Of a stretch of DNA of 64,000 nt, positions 46,064 through 56,059 are shown piece by piece. Origin of the DNA: Acidobacteriota bacterium (lineage in GTDB: Bacteria; Acidobacteriota; Blastocatellia; RBC074). Position 1 is the stretch's first letter. The number at the start of each line of letters is the position of its first letter. The stretch is taken from assembly GCA_018269055.1 (NCBI GenBank), contig JAFDVI010000020.1, positions 1-64,000 on the forward strand. The letters are read 5' to 3'. Made by a program: the position numbers and the translations under genes. The notes below the pieces were generated by a model that saw nothing but the letters and a program-made list of their open reading frames with translations, did not search any database and was not told the DNA's origin.

Positions 46064-48328
46064 ATGCAGGAAAAACTTCATCGGCAAACGGCTGATCCCC
46101 AATTCAATCTATCCCAACGCATTCGACTGGCCATGCGACAGGAAATGCCGAACGGAAGTTACAGGGCGTTTCGCGCAGCACTCCGGGTGCTGATTCCTCA
46201 TCCGCTGCGGCGCAGAGCTGTGGAACTGGTCCGCAGTCGTTTTGGTTTGCTGATCTTGTCCAACCTGATTACCGACCGGTTGACGGCCAAAAAACAAATT
46301 GCCGAGGTGCTGGCCAGAATCGGCGATGCGGACTTTTATCGCTCCATCACCTTGTTGCCGCATTTGCCGGAGCCGGAAGTCAAAGCCATTCTGAATCATC
46401 ACCTGCTCCCGGCGGCTCCCGCGCGAGCCGACGTAATTTGTTTTTCGATCATTGACTGGTCGTTTCGGTTCCAGCGACCGCAACAAATCATGTCGCAGTT
46501 TGCCGCCCACGGCCATCGTGTCTTTTACCTGAGCATCTCGAAATTCCGCAGCCGCTACGCACGGCCAAGATTCGCTGTCAGACAGATTGCCGACAACATT
46601 TTTGAGGTAGAAGTTTCGGCGCGATACTCGCTGGACATTTTTCACGAAGTGATCGAAGGCAAGGACAAGGAATTGGTACTGGAATCGCTGGACGAGCTGC
46701 GACGCACGTACTCAATCAACGAAGCCATCAGCTACGTCATGATTCCTTCGTGGTGCGAAACGGCGCTGGAAACACAGCAGCAATGGAACTGGCGCGTGAT
46801 TTACGATTGCATGGACGAATGGGAAAATTTTCCCGGCATCAAACCCGCCAGTTTGGAAGCCGAAACCCGATTGGTCGAAGAGTGCGATTTGCTTGTAGTG
46901 ACGGCGCAACGGTTGCTGGAAAAATGGCAATCCAGAGCCAAACCGACCGTGCTGGCGCGCAATGCGGCGGATTATGAGTTTTACGCCGCTCGCTGCCAGC
47001 CAAATTCCCTGCTGCCAGACGTTCAACATCCAGTGGTTGGCTACTTCGGTGCGATTGCCGATTGGTTTGATGTGGACTTGCTTGCCGAAGTCGCTGAGCG
47101 CCGACCACATTACACCTTCGCGTTGCTCGGCGGAGTATTTGAAACTGACGTTTCCCGGTTGCAAGCCTTGCCCAATGTCAAATTTTTGGGCCAGCAACCT
47201 TACGAAACAATGCCGCAGTATTTGTTTCACTTCAATGTGTGCATGATTCCCTTCAAGGTCAACCCGATCACAGATGCGACCGACCCTGTAAAGCTCTACG
47301 AATACTGGAGCGGCGGCAAACCCGTCGTGGCAACGAAGATGGGCGAATTGGAACACTATCGCGATTTCGTGTATTTGGCAGAAAACGCGGAAGATTTCGC
47401 CGCCAAACTGGACACCGCGTTGGCAGAAACCGATCCGCAGTTGGCGGAACAACGGCGCGCATTGGCTCGGCAGCACACCTGGAAAAATCGGTATGACCTG
47501 ATCGCAGAAGGCTTGCGAACCACAGTGCCGCGCGCCAGCATCATCATTGTCACCTACAACAATCTGGCGCTGACAAAACTCTGTTTGGAAAGCGTGCTGG
47601 GCAATACGGAATATCCGAACTTTGAGGTCATCGTTGTTGATAACGATTCCAAAGACGACACGCCACCTTACCTGCAACAGATCGCCAAGCTGGAACCGTC
47701 CGTCAAAGTCATTTTGAACAAACAAAATCACGGCTTTGCCAAAGCCAACAACCAGGGGATCGAACTGGCGACGGGCGAATACATCGTGTTGCTCAATAAC
47801 GATGCGATTGTGCCGCCGGGGTGGCTCAGCCGCTTGCTGCGTCACCTGGACGATCCGCAAGTCGGCATGGTTGGCCCGGTGACAAACTTTGTCGGCAATG
47901 AAGCCAAGATCAATGTGACGTACAAAACCTGGCAACAGATGGAGCTTTTTTCGCACGAACACTGCTGGACGAACGACTTGCTGGTTTCGGACATTCACAT
48001 GCTGGCGATGTTTTGCGTGGCGATACGACGCGAGACATTTCAGAAGATTGGCCCACTGGACGAGCGGTTTGGCATCGGCATGTTTGAAGACGACGATTAT
48101 TCCGTCCGTATCAAACAGGCCGGGTATCGCACTGTGTGCGCGGCGGATGTCTTCGTTCACCATTTCGGCCAGGCGGCGTTCGGCAAGCTCATCAAATCCG
48201 GCGCCTATGACCGTCTGTTTGAAGAAAACCGGCGACAGTATGAGGCCAAGTGGAAAACCATCTGGCAGCCGCATCAAAACGTTCCGCTGAAACTGGAAAA
48301 GCATCAACTGCGCGGCAAGAGAACTTAA
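46064..48328 (+). CDS. Two-domain glycosyltransferase (GT4/GT1-like plus GT2)
   Basis: 754 aa, cytoplasmic or membrane-associated. After a basic N-terminal segment, residues 120-480 resemble a GT-B glycosyltransferase (DVICFSIIDWSFRFQRPQQI, VRVFYLSISKF-like region, later LFHFNVCMIPFKVNPITDAT and KLYEYWSGGKPVVATKM, typical of the nucleotide-sugar site). Residues 485-740 are a GT-A family 2 domain: ASIIIVTYNNLALTKLCLES, VIVVDNDSKDD and the DxD-like LLNNDAIVPPGWL. Such fusions add two sugars in succession to a growing glycan. It starts the plus-strand half of the polysaccharide locus; its stop overlaps the next start (TAATG). Confidence 0.85.
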   Translation: MQEKLHRQTADPQFNLSQRIRLAMRQEMPNGSYRAFRAALRVLIPHPLRRRAVELVRSRFGLLILSNLITDRLTAKKQIAEVLARIGDADFYRSITLLPHLPEPEVKAILNHHLLPAAPARADVICFSIIDWSFRFQRPQQIMSQFAAHGHRVFYLSISKFRSRYARPRFAVRQIADNIFEVEVSARYSLDIFHEVIEGKDKELVLESLDELRRTYSINEAISYVMIPSWCETALETQQQWNWRVIYDCMDEWENFPGIKPASLEAETRLVEECDLLVVTAQRLLEKWQSRAKPTVLARNAADYEFYAARCQPNSLLPDVQHPVVGYFGAIADWFDVDLLAEVAERRPHYTFALLGGVFETDVSRLQALPNVKFLGQQPYETMPQYLFHFNVCMIPFKVNPITDATDPVKLYEYWSGGKPVVATKMGELEHYRDFVYLAENAEDFAAKLDTALAETDPQLAEQRRALARQHTWKNRYDLIAEGLRTTVPRASIIIVTYNNLALTKLCLESVLGNTEYPNFEVIVVDNDSKDDTPPYLQQIAKLEPSVKVILNKQNHGFAKANNQGIELATGEYIVLLNNDAIVPPGWLSRLLRHLDDPQVGMVGPVTNFVGNEAKINVTYKTWQQMELFSHEHCWTNDLLVSDIHMLAMFCVAIRRETFQKIGPLDERFGIGMFEDDDYSVRIKQAGYRTVCAADVFVHHFGQAAFGKLIKSGAYDRLFEENRRQYEAKWKTIWQPHQNVPLKLEKHQLRGKRT

Positions 48329-49875
48329 TGGAAAAGACAGATGCGTCCAATGCGAAAATCCTACAGCGCTTTTACGGACTGTTTTTTCTGGCGTTGACGC
48401 TTTTCTATCTTGCCTTGACTCCGGGAACGATTGAAGGACAAGGGTACAACCGGGAAAACCTGATTGCGGTTAACCAAATTGCGACGAACCTTTTCAATGT
48501 GGCGACAGGCAAATCGCCAAATGCCGTGGCTTGGACCAGGCATGGGTTCATCGAACCGTTTCTTGAATTGCCGCTTGCCGTTGTCAGCCGCGCTTTGTTT
48601 GGCGATTCCGTCAAATGGGCCGGGCGGTTGCTGATCTTTCAACCGATTCTGGCGACTTCCCTGCTCTGCACTTTGCTGTTGATTTGGGCGCACCGATTGA
48701 CGGGAAATCTGCGATTGGCGACGGTATTGGCTGGCGGCGCTGCGCTGGGAACCATGCTCTGGCCTTACGTCTATATCGGTTTGGAAACAACGCAGTCGCT
48801 GGCGCTGATGGTTGCGGCGTATTTGGCGATGGGGCGAGAGGCAAAGGGAAGCTGGCCGGAAACGCTCTTGTTTGGCTTGAGTTGCGCCGTGGCCGTGGCC
48901 GTAAAACTCAACGGAGTTTTTCTTGTTCCCGCAATTGCCTTTCTGATCTTCGCATATCTTGGTCGCACCGGTTGGCAGCGGCCGAAACTCTTTGGCATCG
49001 CGGCAATCCTGGTTCTGCTGTATGCGCTAAATCACCTGGCCAAGGCGAGTTATTGGAAAGGAGCCGATGCCGGGGTCAGTTATTACAAGGATATTTTGGT
49101 GGGTAGTCCGCTGACCGCCGTTTTGCAAGCCTGCGCCTATTTCGGTTCGTCGAACAAAAGTTTGTTTCTGTTTTGTCCTGTCTTGATTTTGAGTTTTCCG
49201 ACATTGGGCAAGGCCTGGAAATCGCACCCGCGCATAGTGATGTTCACGGTGTTGACGCTTGGCGGATTGATAGGCGGATTCTCCATCACACGGATGTGGG
49301 CGGATGAAACCTGGGGGCCGCGATATTTGCATGCGACAATCGCACCCTTAATGCTGTGTCTGGCAGCGGCCAAATCGGCAATAAGGATTGAATGGAAACG
49401 AGAAATTCTGACTGTTGTTTTCCTGGTTGCCGGATTCGCGGTTTCGCTATTGGGGAGCTTTTTTTCGTATGATGCGCTCCATCTCGCAGCCATCAAAACG
49501 TCGCAGGCGACGCTCGATACGCTTCAATACGATCCCAGATGGAATCATGTGCAGTTCAATTGGGAATTGATGAAGGTCTGGGGTAAAGGTCAATTCGGTG
49601 ATTCGCAACCGAAGCTTTGGCCTTCGCCGCGCCATTGGTGGTTCGAGAAACCCGAGGACGCTCCGCCGGATAAAATCGTGGATTTGCGCGAATTCGCCGA
49701 TCCACAACCTTTACTGGCGCAACAGTGGCGGCCAAGCATGCTGGTTACGCCGCGTGTATTTTTATGGCTGCGCGGCATTTCCGCCATTTGCCTGATTGCC
49801 GGAATTCTTGGTTTCGGATTGACCTGGCGGCAAGCAAGCTCCTTTGACCGAAACAATCGAACTTCGCCCACTTGA
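48328..49875 (+). CDS. Polytopic membrane protein, GT39-like
   Basis: 515 aa with about eleven membrane helices. The N-terminal part (FYGLFFLALTLFYLALTPGT then an extracellular loop with YNRENLIAVNQIATNL) resembles the GT-C superfamily of lipid-linked-sugar transferases such as PMT/ArnT, where an early loop usually bears acidic residues. I cannot identify the catalytic acid with certainty. Its TAATG overlap with the glycosyltransferase gene and position in the polysaccharide locus support transfer of a sugar or glycan across the membrane. A long C-terminal periplasmic segment (about 395-480) is unassigned. Confidence 0.65.
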   Translation: MEKTDASNAKILQRFYGLFFLALTLFYLALTPGTIEGQGYNRENLIAVNQIATNLFNVATGKSPNAVAWTRHGFIEPFLELPLAVVSRALFGDSVKWAGRLLIFQPILATSLLCTLLLIWAHRLTGNLRLATVLAGGAALGTMLWPYVYIGLETTQSLALMVAAYLAMGREAKGSWPETLLFGLSCAVAVAVKLNGVFLVPAIAFLIFAYLGRTGWQRPKLFGIAAILVLLYALNHLAKASYWKGADAGVSYYKDILVGSPLTAVLQACAYFGSSNKSLFLFCPVLILSFPTLGKAWKSHPRIVMFTVLTLGGLIGGFSITRMWADETWGPRYLHATIAPLMLCLAAAKSAIRIEWKREILTVVFLVAGFAVSLLGSFFSYDALHLAAIKTSQATLDTLQYDPRWNHVQFNWELMKVWGKGQFGDSQPKLWPSPRHWWFEKPEDAPPDKIVDLREFADPQPLLAQQWRPSMLVTPRVFLWLRGISAICLIAGILGFGLTWRQASSFDRNNRTSPT

Positions 49876-49891
49876 AGTAGGAGATCACAAT

Positions 49892-50479
49892 ATGCACCCA
49901 AGCTCTTTGCAACACATGGAGCGACTGGTTAAGCAACACTTGAATCCGGACGCCGAATTGAAGATTCTGGACATCGGCAGTTATGACGTGAACGGCAGTT
50001 ACAAACCCCTTTTGTCACAATCGAAATGGACGTATACGGGAATTGATTTGGCCGCTGGGCCAAACGTAAATTTGGTGTTGACTTCGCCTTACCGAATTCC
50101 GCTGCCGGACAGTTCCGTGGACGTGATCGTATCGGGTCAGGCCTTTGAACACATTGAATACTTCTGGCTGACGTGGATGGAGATGGTTCGATTGTTGAAA
50201 CCTTGGGGCTACATTTTTCTGATTGCGCCTTCGCGCGGGCCGGAACACGGGTATCCGGTGGATTGCTGGCGCTATTATTCCGACGGATTCAAAGCATTGG
50301 CCAAATACGGAAGGCTGGCGATGATTGAAGTCAGCACCGATTGGGAACCTCACGAAGAACCCAACAGCGCCGTCTGGGGAGATACCGTTGGCGTCTTTCG
50401 TAAACCTCCGCACGGTTGGTGGGGAATTATCAAAGAAAAATTCCGCGCCAGGCTCCATCATTACCTTGCACCGCAATAA
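49892..50479 (+). CDS. Class I SAM-dependent methyltransferase
   Basis: 195 aa, a small methyltransferase (Methyltransf_11-like): motif I LKILDIGSYDVNGSYKPLL, acidic GIDLAAGPNVNLVL, and DSSVDVIVSGQAFEHIEYFW as motif IV region. The ATG at 49892 was chosen for AGGAG eight bases upstream; the open frame extends upstream into the membrane-protein gene. As the last gene of the polysaccharide locus before a strong terminator, it probably methylates a sugar precursor or the glycan end. Complete. Confidence 0.85.
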   Translation: MHPSSLQHMERLVKQHLNPDAELKILDIGSYDVNGSYKPLLSQSKWTYTGIDLAAGPNVNLVLTSPYRIPLPDSSVDVIVSGQAFEHIEYFWLTWMEMVRLLKPWGYIFLIAPSRGPEHGYPVDCWRYYSDGFKALAKYGRLAMIEVSTDWEPHEEPNSAVWGDTVGVFRKPPHGWWGIIKEKFRARLHHYLAPQ

Positions 50480-50503
50480 CGCACCATCGCATTGTCATCG
50501 CCC

Positions 50504-50558
50504 AAAACAAAACGGGCGAATCCGATTGCAGAAAAATCGGATTCGCCCGTTTTGTTTT
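50504..50558. terminator. Bidirectional terminator
   Basis: A 24-bp perfect stem (50504-50527 with 50535-50558; core AACGGGCGAATCCGATT) with a 7-base loop and A/T ends on both sides. It separates the convergent methyltransferase and S8 peptidase genes. Confidence 0.95.
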
Positions 50559-50573
50559 ATGCCGTGCTCAAAC

Positions 50574-53500
50574 TTACGGTGCGAAGTATCCCGCCACATC
50601 AATCACCAGATCAGTCGTTGATGCAGAGAAAATCTTGAATGCGCCGTCGCCCGCTCCCAACCCGACGATAAAATGCCGGTTGAAAGTTTTGCCCGTCGTG
50701 TAATTCGATGCGGCAACAAACGGTTGCATCGCCGTGCTCGGCCAGAAGGTCAAAAAGCCATTGGCGAGCGGATTGACCACGGTTGCATTTCCGACAATCG
50801 CCAATGCCGTCGCATCAATCGTCATTCCATCGCAGGTTCCGCGAGCGTTTTGGGTGATGGTGCTTCCGCCTGTAATCGGAACACCCGGCATGGTGCATCC
50901 GGTAGGCTGGCCGGTTCTGGTTTCCAGCAATCGCACCGGACGCGGCAATGGGGTGAACATCAATCCCGTTCCGTTCGCATCGCTGGCTTCGGCGCTGAAA
51001 TAGCCGAGCACGTCAATCACCAGTTCCGTCGTGGCGACAGAGTAAATTTTGAATTGCCCTGTATCCGTCAACCCGACGGTGAATGGCCCGTTCATTGTTT
51101 GCCCCGAGCGATAATTCGACGTCGCGATAAATGGACGCGTCGCATCCGCCGGAAACAAGGTCAAAAAGCCATTCGCCCCGGGAGAAACGACTGTAGCATT
51201 GCCAACAATTGCGCGGGCCGTCGCCGGAATCGTGACTCCATCACAGGTCAGAACGCTGGATTGCACTGTGTCCGTATTGGCCTGAATCGGCGCGCCCGGC
51301 AGATTGCAACCGACGCTGGCTCCCGCGCGCGTATCCAGCAACCGAATCGGTTTGGGAAGCGGATGGAAATACAACCCGCTCGCTCCGGGCGGCGCATAGT
51401 ACCCCGTAACGTCCACAACAACGTTGGTCGTCGAGGAAACAAAAATCTTGAACGCGCCGTCCGCGTCGCCCAAACCAACCGTGAAGACATTGTTCAGGAT
51501 TTCATTGGTGGCAAAATTTGAGTTGGCGACCAGCGGCATGGTGGTGTCGCTGGGATAAAGCGTCAAAAATCCGCCGCCGGATTCGACTGTGGTGATGTTG
51601 CCGGTAACGGCCATAGCATTGGCCGGAATCGTCTGGCTATCACAGGTTCCGCGCGCAATCTGAGTCAGCGAGGCTCCACCGGTGATCGGCGCTCCGGGAA
51701 GATAACAACCAACAGTCGCTCCCGGTCTGGTGTCCAGCAAACGGATTGGCGTTGCCAGGGGGTAGAACTCCAACCGTGTCATGTCCACTGTATAGGCCAC
51801 CGTTCCGGTGCAGCCATTGCCATCGGCGACTTGAACCATGAAGTTGAAAGTCCCTGTGGCCGTCGGCGTCCCAGACAGCAACCCGCTATTGCTCAGAGTC
51901 AAACCGGTGGGCAACGTTCCCGTGAAGCTGAAACTAAGCGGATTAAAGCCGCCGGTCTGAGTCAATTGCTGGCTGTAAGCTTTGCCCACAAATCCGTTCG
52001 GCAGCGTTGGAGGATTGATGGTAATTGTTGGACAAGGCGTGTTGCAGCAGGTCGGCGTTGACGTGGTGATGTTCAAACTCCAACCGCCCGTAATACTGCC
52101 GACTTCGGTGTCAGCGTCGTCCACAATGTAAAGCGACCAGGTGCCGTTTGCCGAAGCTCCATTGAAAGCCGATAGCAAAGCAGAATATGGCCCTGACGGT
52201 GCAGGCGAAGAAAACGTATCGGTGATTCCGCCATTGTAATTGGCCGGGCTGTAAGTTCCGGTCGTGATCGCCGCCGAGTCAGGAATCGGCGTCCCCGTGT
52301 CGTCAAATATCAGATCGGCATTGACGATGGCCGTGGCCCCGCCAGCATCCGACATCAAAATCACTTTTTGTCCGCTCGGCCCGACCAACAGCATGTCAAT
52401 ATCATCCGGAAGCGTGTGATTGACTCCGGTCAGCGTGACGGTGACTTTGCTGATGGTTCCGGTCGTGCCCGTCACGTTGATTTGCGAAGGGTAGGGTGAA
52501 GCATTGCCTATCGAAGTTGCCGGCGCTCCGTTTGGAATCGTGATCGCCGCGGGATTGGAAAACGAAGCTGAATTCGCCGTTGCCGATCCCAGTGTGAAGG
52601 TAAAGGCAACCGTTCCCAAACTCCCAGAATCGTCCTGCAAGGCCAAAGTCGCCGTTACCGTTCCACCGCAAGCGCCGCTGGCCGTGAAGGTGAATGGTTT
52701 TGTCACCGAAGCGCCGCCAAATACCAACGCGCCATAATTCTGAGGGCTGCTGGGATTGTTCACCCCACCAATCCCCTGCAACGTCGCAATGAGATTGGAG
52801 GTATTGGCTTCCCCGATATTTTGCAGCGACAAATTAACCGTCACGGTTTCACCCGGATCAATTGCGTTATTGCCCGTTCCACAGCTTTCCGCAGTGATCG
52901 CCGAACCTGCCGTGGCAACGACAGGCAGTGGAATCTGTACGGCGTTGCTGACGACCAAAGCAAAATCCTGATCCAGGGCTCCGCCGAGATTCGGCACACC
53001 ATCACCGGCGATGTTGGACGCGATCACTCGGACGGTGAATGGGCCGCTGACTCCGGCTGGGATAAAGACGCTTTCCACGTTGTTGCGCGAATCAGCGGAA
53101 CCGCCTGTAGCAGACGACGCTCCGTTGAAGACATTTCCTTTGTAAGTTTGTCCGCCGACGGTCACTTCCAAATCCAGGTTGTTGACAAAGGAATTTCCTG
53201 TGGTCGAACCGGGCGCATCCGTCCACGCCAGCGTGACGCGGAACGGTTGCGCCGTCGCGGAAACCGTCCCGGCAAACGTTCGCGTTTGCCCGGTGGCGGT
53301 GAAGGTGTCCGCGACGAGCTGGTCGCGCAGGATGGCCGGTGTCGAAAACAAACCAAATGCAGTGGTCAGATTGACTTCGCCCATTCCCTGCACATTCGAC
53401 CAAAGATTGTCATTGGCCAAAACACCGGTCAAATACCGCGTCGAATTCATCAACACGGCCTTGGTCATTGCGGGACTGGGCGCGGCCAAACTGGCATTGA

Positions 53501-55493
53501 GAAACCGTTGCCGCAACAAGGCGGCGGCTCCCGCAACCGCCGGAGCCGCATGGCTGGTCCCGGAAGAAGCGGTATAAAACTGTTGTCCCGCAGGGAAGAA
53601 ACTTGCTCCGCCGACGCCGCCACAAACTCCGCCGCCCGTGTAACAAGGATTGCCCTGGCCAGTGGCTGGCGGATTCGCGGCCTGCGCAACGCCTCCGGTG
53701 ATGTGCGTTCCGGGCGCGACGATGTCAGGTTTGTTTCGACCATCGGCTGTCGGTCCTCGGCTGGAAAAACCGATGATGTCGTTGGCGCTGTCCGCTCCAA
53801 AATCGGCAATGTTGCATCCGTCGCTGCCGCCCAAAGATTGAACGCTTTCCGCAGCGCCAACCGTAATCACATTTTTCGCCGTGCCCGGCGAACCGATCGT
53901 GACGGAAGACGGCCCCTGGTTTCCGGCGGAAAAGACAATCACCATCTCCTGATTGCCTGCTTGCGTAAAGGGCGCGCCAGTGGGTTGAGCATCTCGAACC
54001 AGCGCGTCATACGTTTGTGAATCAATCGTGTAACTCGCGCCGGAGTTCGCTCCCCAACTGTTGCTGCTGATGCGGGCGTTGTCATTGTAAGCGCGCGATT
54101 CAATGGCCGGCAGACTGGGAAATGTCCAGATATTCGGATCGAAAACCACCGTTGAACCGAGCCGGACAAAGGGCGCGACTCCAAGCCCATAGCGGAAACC
54201 GTTGGCATCCGCGTGCGGAAACGCATCAAAAGGCGAACCAGTCGGGATGAAGCCTCCGATGATGTGAGCGTTGATGTTGCCGTGTCCGTCGCACCCTAAC
54301 AAGGTGCTGTTCACGCCGTTGGACGTTCCTTCCAATCGGTTGAACATCACGCGGCTGGCGTTCGTCGTTACGCCACTGGTGTAAAGCGCAAAGTGATTGG
54401 GAGTTGTTGTCGCATTATCAATTCCGCTGTCCACCACATTGACGGCAAACGCGGAAGTATCAAACTGGCTTTGCGCAAATCCCTGATTGGCCAGATAGGT
54501 CAGGTAATTGCCTGGAATAGGAGTATTTCCTGTCAAATTCCCGGCAAGAATGATGTCTTGTCGTTCGTCGAACTTTTCCGGCACCTGATACCTTGAAATG
54601 GAAACCACATCAGGCCGCACAGCCAACTGATGGTCCAAAGCGGCAGTCGGCAGCTTCACGATAATGTTGAGGAAATTCAAAATGCCGTACTGACTCCGGA
54701 TGGGTTCGGTTTTCAGGCTGTCAATCGTCACGCGAGTGGGTTGGTTTCCATTGCCATCGGCGACCAACTGAATAGCGTATAGCTCGCTTTCTTCACCGCC
54801 CTTCAGATTGGCGCGCCGGCTCGCAGAAATGGCAGGATCCACCTTGTATTCAGATTTGTATTCGCCATCCCATTGAACGTAATCGGCTTTGGAAACCCAG
54901 GTTGATAACCGTGCCAATTGGCCTGGCTCCCCGAAAACCAGATATGCGTTGTTGGGAATGTAGTTGACAATCTTAACTCCCGTCGCTTCCAGAGCTGAGT
55001 ACCAGCTTGGCTGTACTGGCCCGGCAAACTGAATCAAATGCAGCGAGGCTTCACCGCTGTCCAATTCCGGACGTTTGCCACGTGCTTGTTGCAATTCCGT
55101 TTTGGTGGTGTCCAGGATTGCCGAATTCAACAGGACCAAATTGTCTTCGTCGCTAAACCTGAGAGCGTCGGTTTTCTGCACCAAGTGAAGGATCGTTTCG
55201 TCGGCATTGAAAACCTGGAACGAACCATAATCCGCCACCAATTTTGCGCCCAGCCGTTTTAACTCCCCGGCGATTCGCGGGTCGGTCACACGCAACTTAT
55301 GTTTCCCGGTTGAACTGCGATACTCGGATTTTGGCAAACTTCTTGCCGGAACCGGTGGCTGCTGGTCAGACAGGTTGACTGCCTGCGAAGCTTGCCCGTT
55401 CCAGGCCAACGGCAACAGCAGAATCAGAATCAGACAAAAAAGAAAAATGAGTCTGGTTTGTAGAAGTCGAGAGGGAAAGCGTGAAATAGGCAT
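50574..55493 (-). CDS. Giant secreted S8 serine peptidase with P domain and triple C-terminal repeat
   Basis: 1639 aa. Order: signal peptide (LLQTRLIFLFCLILILLLPL), pre-region of about 270 residues, subtilisin-type catalytic domain with Asp355 (VVDSGID), His404 (CDGHGNINAH), Asn525 (FSAGNQGPSS) and Ser647 (SSGTSHAAPAVAGA), then a CARDB/beta-rich region, a proprotein-convertase P domain (ITIPNGAPATSIGNASPYPS), a putative Ig (He_PIG, LPTGLTLSNSGLLSGTPTAT) domain, and three copies of a roughly 115-residue module beginning IRLLDTRPGATVGC-, IRLLDTRAGASVGC- and VRLLETRTGQPTGC-like. The long DNA repeat of the last part lies at 50577-51780. Probably exported and matrix-bound, degrading extracellular protein. 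Complete. Confidence 0.9.
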   Translation of the reverse strand: MPISRFPSRLLQTRLIFLFCLILILLLPLAWNGQASQAVNLSDQQPPVPARSLPKSEYRSSTGKHKLRVTDPRIAGELKRLGAKLVADYGSFQVFNADETILHLVQKTDALRFSDEDNLVLLNSAILDTTKTELQQARGKRPELDSGEASLHLIQFAGPVQPSWYSALEATGVKIVNYIPNNAYLVFGEPGQLARLSTWVSKADYVQWDGEYKSEYKVDPAISASRRANLKGGEESELYAIQLVADGNGNQPTRVTIDSLKTEPIRSQYGILNFLNIIVKLPTAALDHQLAVRPDVVSISRYQVPEKFDERQDIILAGNLTGNTPIPGNYLTYLANQGFAQSQFDTSAFAVNVVDSGIDNATTTPNHFALYTSGVTTNASRVMFNRLEGTSNGVNSTLLGCDGHGNINAHIIGGFIPTGSPFDAFPHADANGFRYGLGVAPFVRLGSTVVFDPNIWTFPSLPAIESRAYNDNARISSNSWGANSGASYTIDSQTYDALVRDAQPTGAPFTQAGNQEMVIVFSAGNQGPSSVTIGSPGTAKNVITVGAAESVQSLGGSDGCNIADFGADSANDIIGFSSRGPTADGRNKPDIVAPGTHITGGVAQAANPPATGQGNPCYTGGGVCGGVGGASFFPAGQQFYTASSGTSHAAPAVAGAAALLRQRFLNASLAAPSPAMTKAVLMNSTRYLTGVLANDNLWSNVQGMGEVNLTTAFGLFSTPAILRDQLVADTFTATGQTRTFAGTVSATAQPFRVTLAWTDAPGSTTGNSFVNNLDLEVTVGGQTYKGNVFNGASSATGGSADSRNNVESVFIPAGVSGPFTVRVIASNIAGDGVPNLGGALDQDFALVVSNAVQIPLPVVATAGSAITAESCGTGNNAIDPGETVTVNLSLQNIGEANTSNLIATLQGIGGVNNPSSPQNYGALVFGGASVTKPFTFTASGACGGTVTATLALQDDSGSLGTVAFTFTLGSATANSASFSNPAAITIPNGAPATSIGNASPYPSQINVTGTTGTISKVTVTLTGVNHTLPDDIDMLLVGPSGQKVILMSDAGGATAIVNADLIFDDTGTPIPDSAAITTGTYSPANYNGGITDTFSSPAPSGPYSALLSAFNGASANGTWSLYIVDDADTEVGSITGGWSLNITTSTPTCCNTPCPTITINPPTLPNGFVGKAYSQQLTQTGGFNPLSFSFTGTLPTGLTLSNSGLLSGTPTATGTFNFMVQVADGNGCTGTVAYTVDMTRLEFYPLATPIRLLDTRPGATVGCYLPGAPITGGASLTQIARGTCDSQTIPANAMAVTGNITTVESGGGFLTLYPSDTTMPLVANSNFATNEILNNVFTVGLGDADGAFKIFVSSTTNVVVDVTGYYAPPGASGLYFHPLPKPIRLLDTRAGASVGCNLPGAPIQANTDTVQSSVLTCDGVTIPATARAIVGNATVVSPGANGFLTLFPADATRPFIATSNYRSGQTMNGPFTVGLTDTGQFKIYSVATTELVIDVLGYFSAEASDANGTGLMFTPLPRPVRLLETRTGQPTGCTMPGVPITGGSTITQNARGTCDGMTIDATALAIVGNATVVNPLANGFLTFWPSTAMQPFVAASNYTTGKTFNRHFIVGLGAGDGAFKIFSASTTDLVIDVAGYFAP

Positions 55494-56059
55494 GTCAAAA
55501 ACGTCTCTCCTGGTTCGCAGTTAGTGTTCGACCGTTCGTTGTTCGCAACCAACCAACTTCGATATCGAAGCAATTGGCAAAATGAAATGCGATTGGGATT
55601 CGGAGCGTGGGTGGTTTTTCCAATCTAACTTCGTTGTTAAATCCAGTGACGATTCAAGTACAACTTGCTTGTCGGTAAAGACTGGGTCTGCCAGTGCCGC
55701 CCCCCTAAAGAATTAGCAGCAATCCCGATATTCAATAAAGTGTCAAAACATCTTGGGACAATCTGCTGAAGCGAGGTAATTCTCAGGAGTTCAATGCCGG
55801 TGTGAGTCACGATCACTAGCGCGCGCGAGTGTACTGAATGGGTCGGACACCGTCAACTTGTTTCTCCCCCAAACTGCGACTCAGCGAATGATAAGGTTGT
55901 ACGTTGCATCAATTACAGCCTGTCGTACGGGTTCCTGGCATGGTAGTATGCGCGTTGTCGGTTTGGCCGCTGGGATGATTTGTTGATCGCTCCGGTCATT
56001 TTCGATAGGTTTCGCAGCCCTGACCCATTTGATTGATTCGTGATTTGAGGAGGATATAA
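55494..56059. other. Intergenic region between divergent genes
   Basis: This 566-bp gap holds the start regions of the S8 peptidase (minus) and the FHA gene (plus), the latter with AGGAGG eight bases before its ATG. I see no tRNA, convincing small gene or repeat. Any promoters cannot be fixed by eye. Confidence 0.4.

Noticed and set aside
46712..48307. 531-codon open frame opposite the glycosyltransferase
   Set aside because: Same reason: the plus-strand frame has clear GT-B and GT2 motifs, the antisense frame none.
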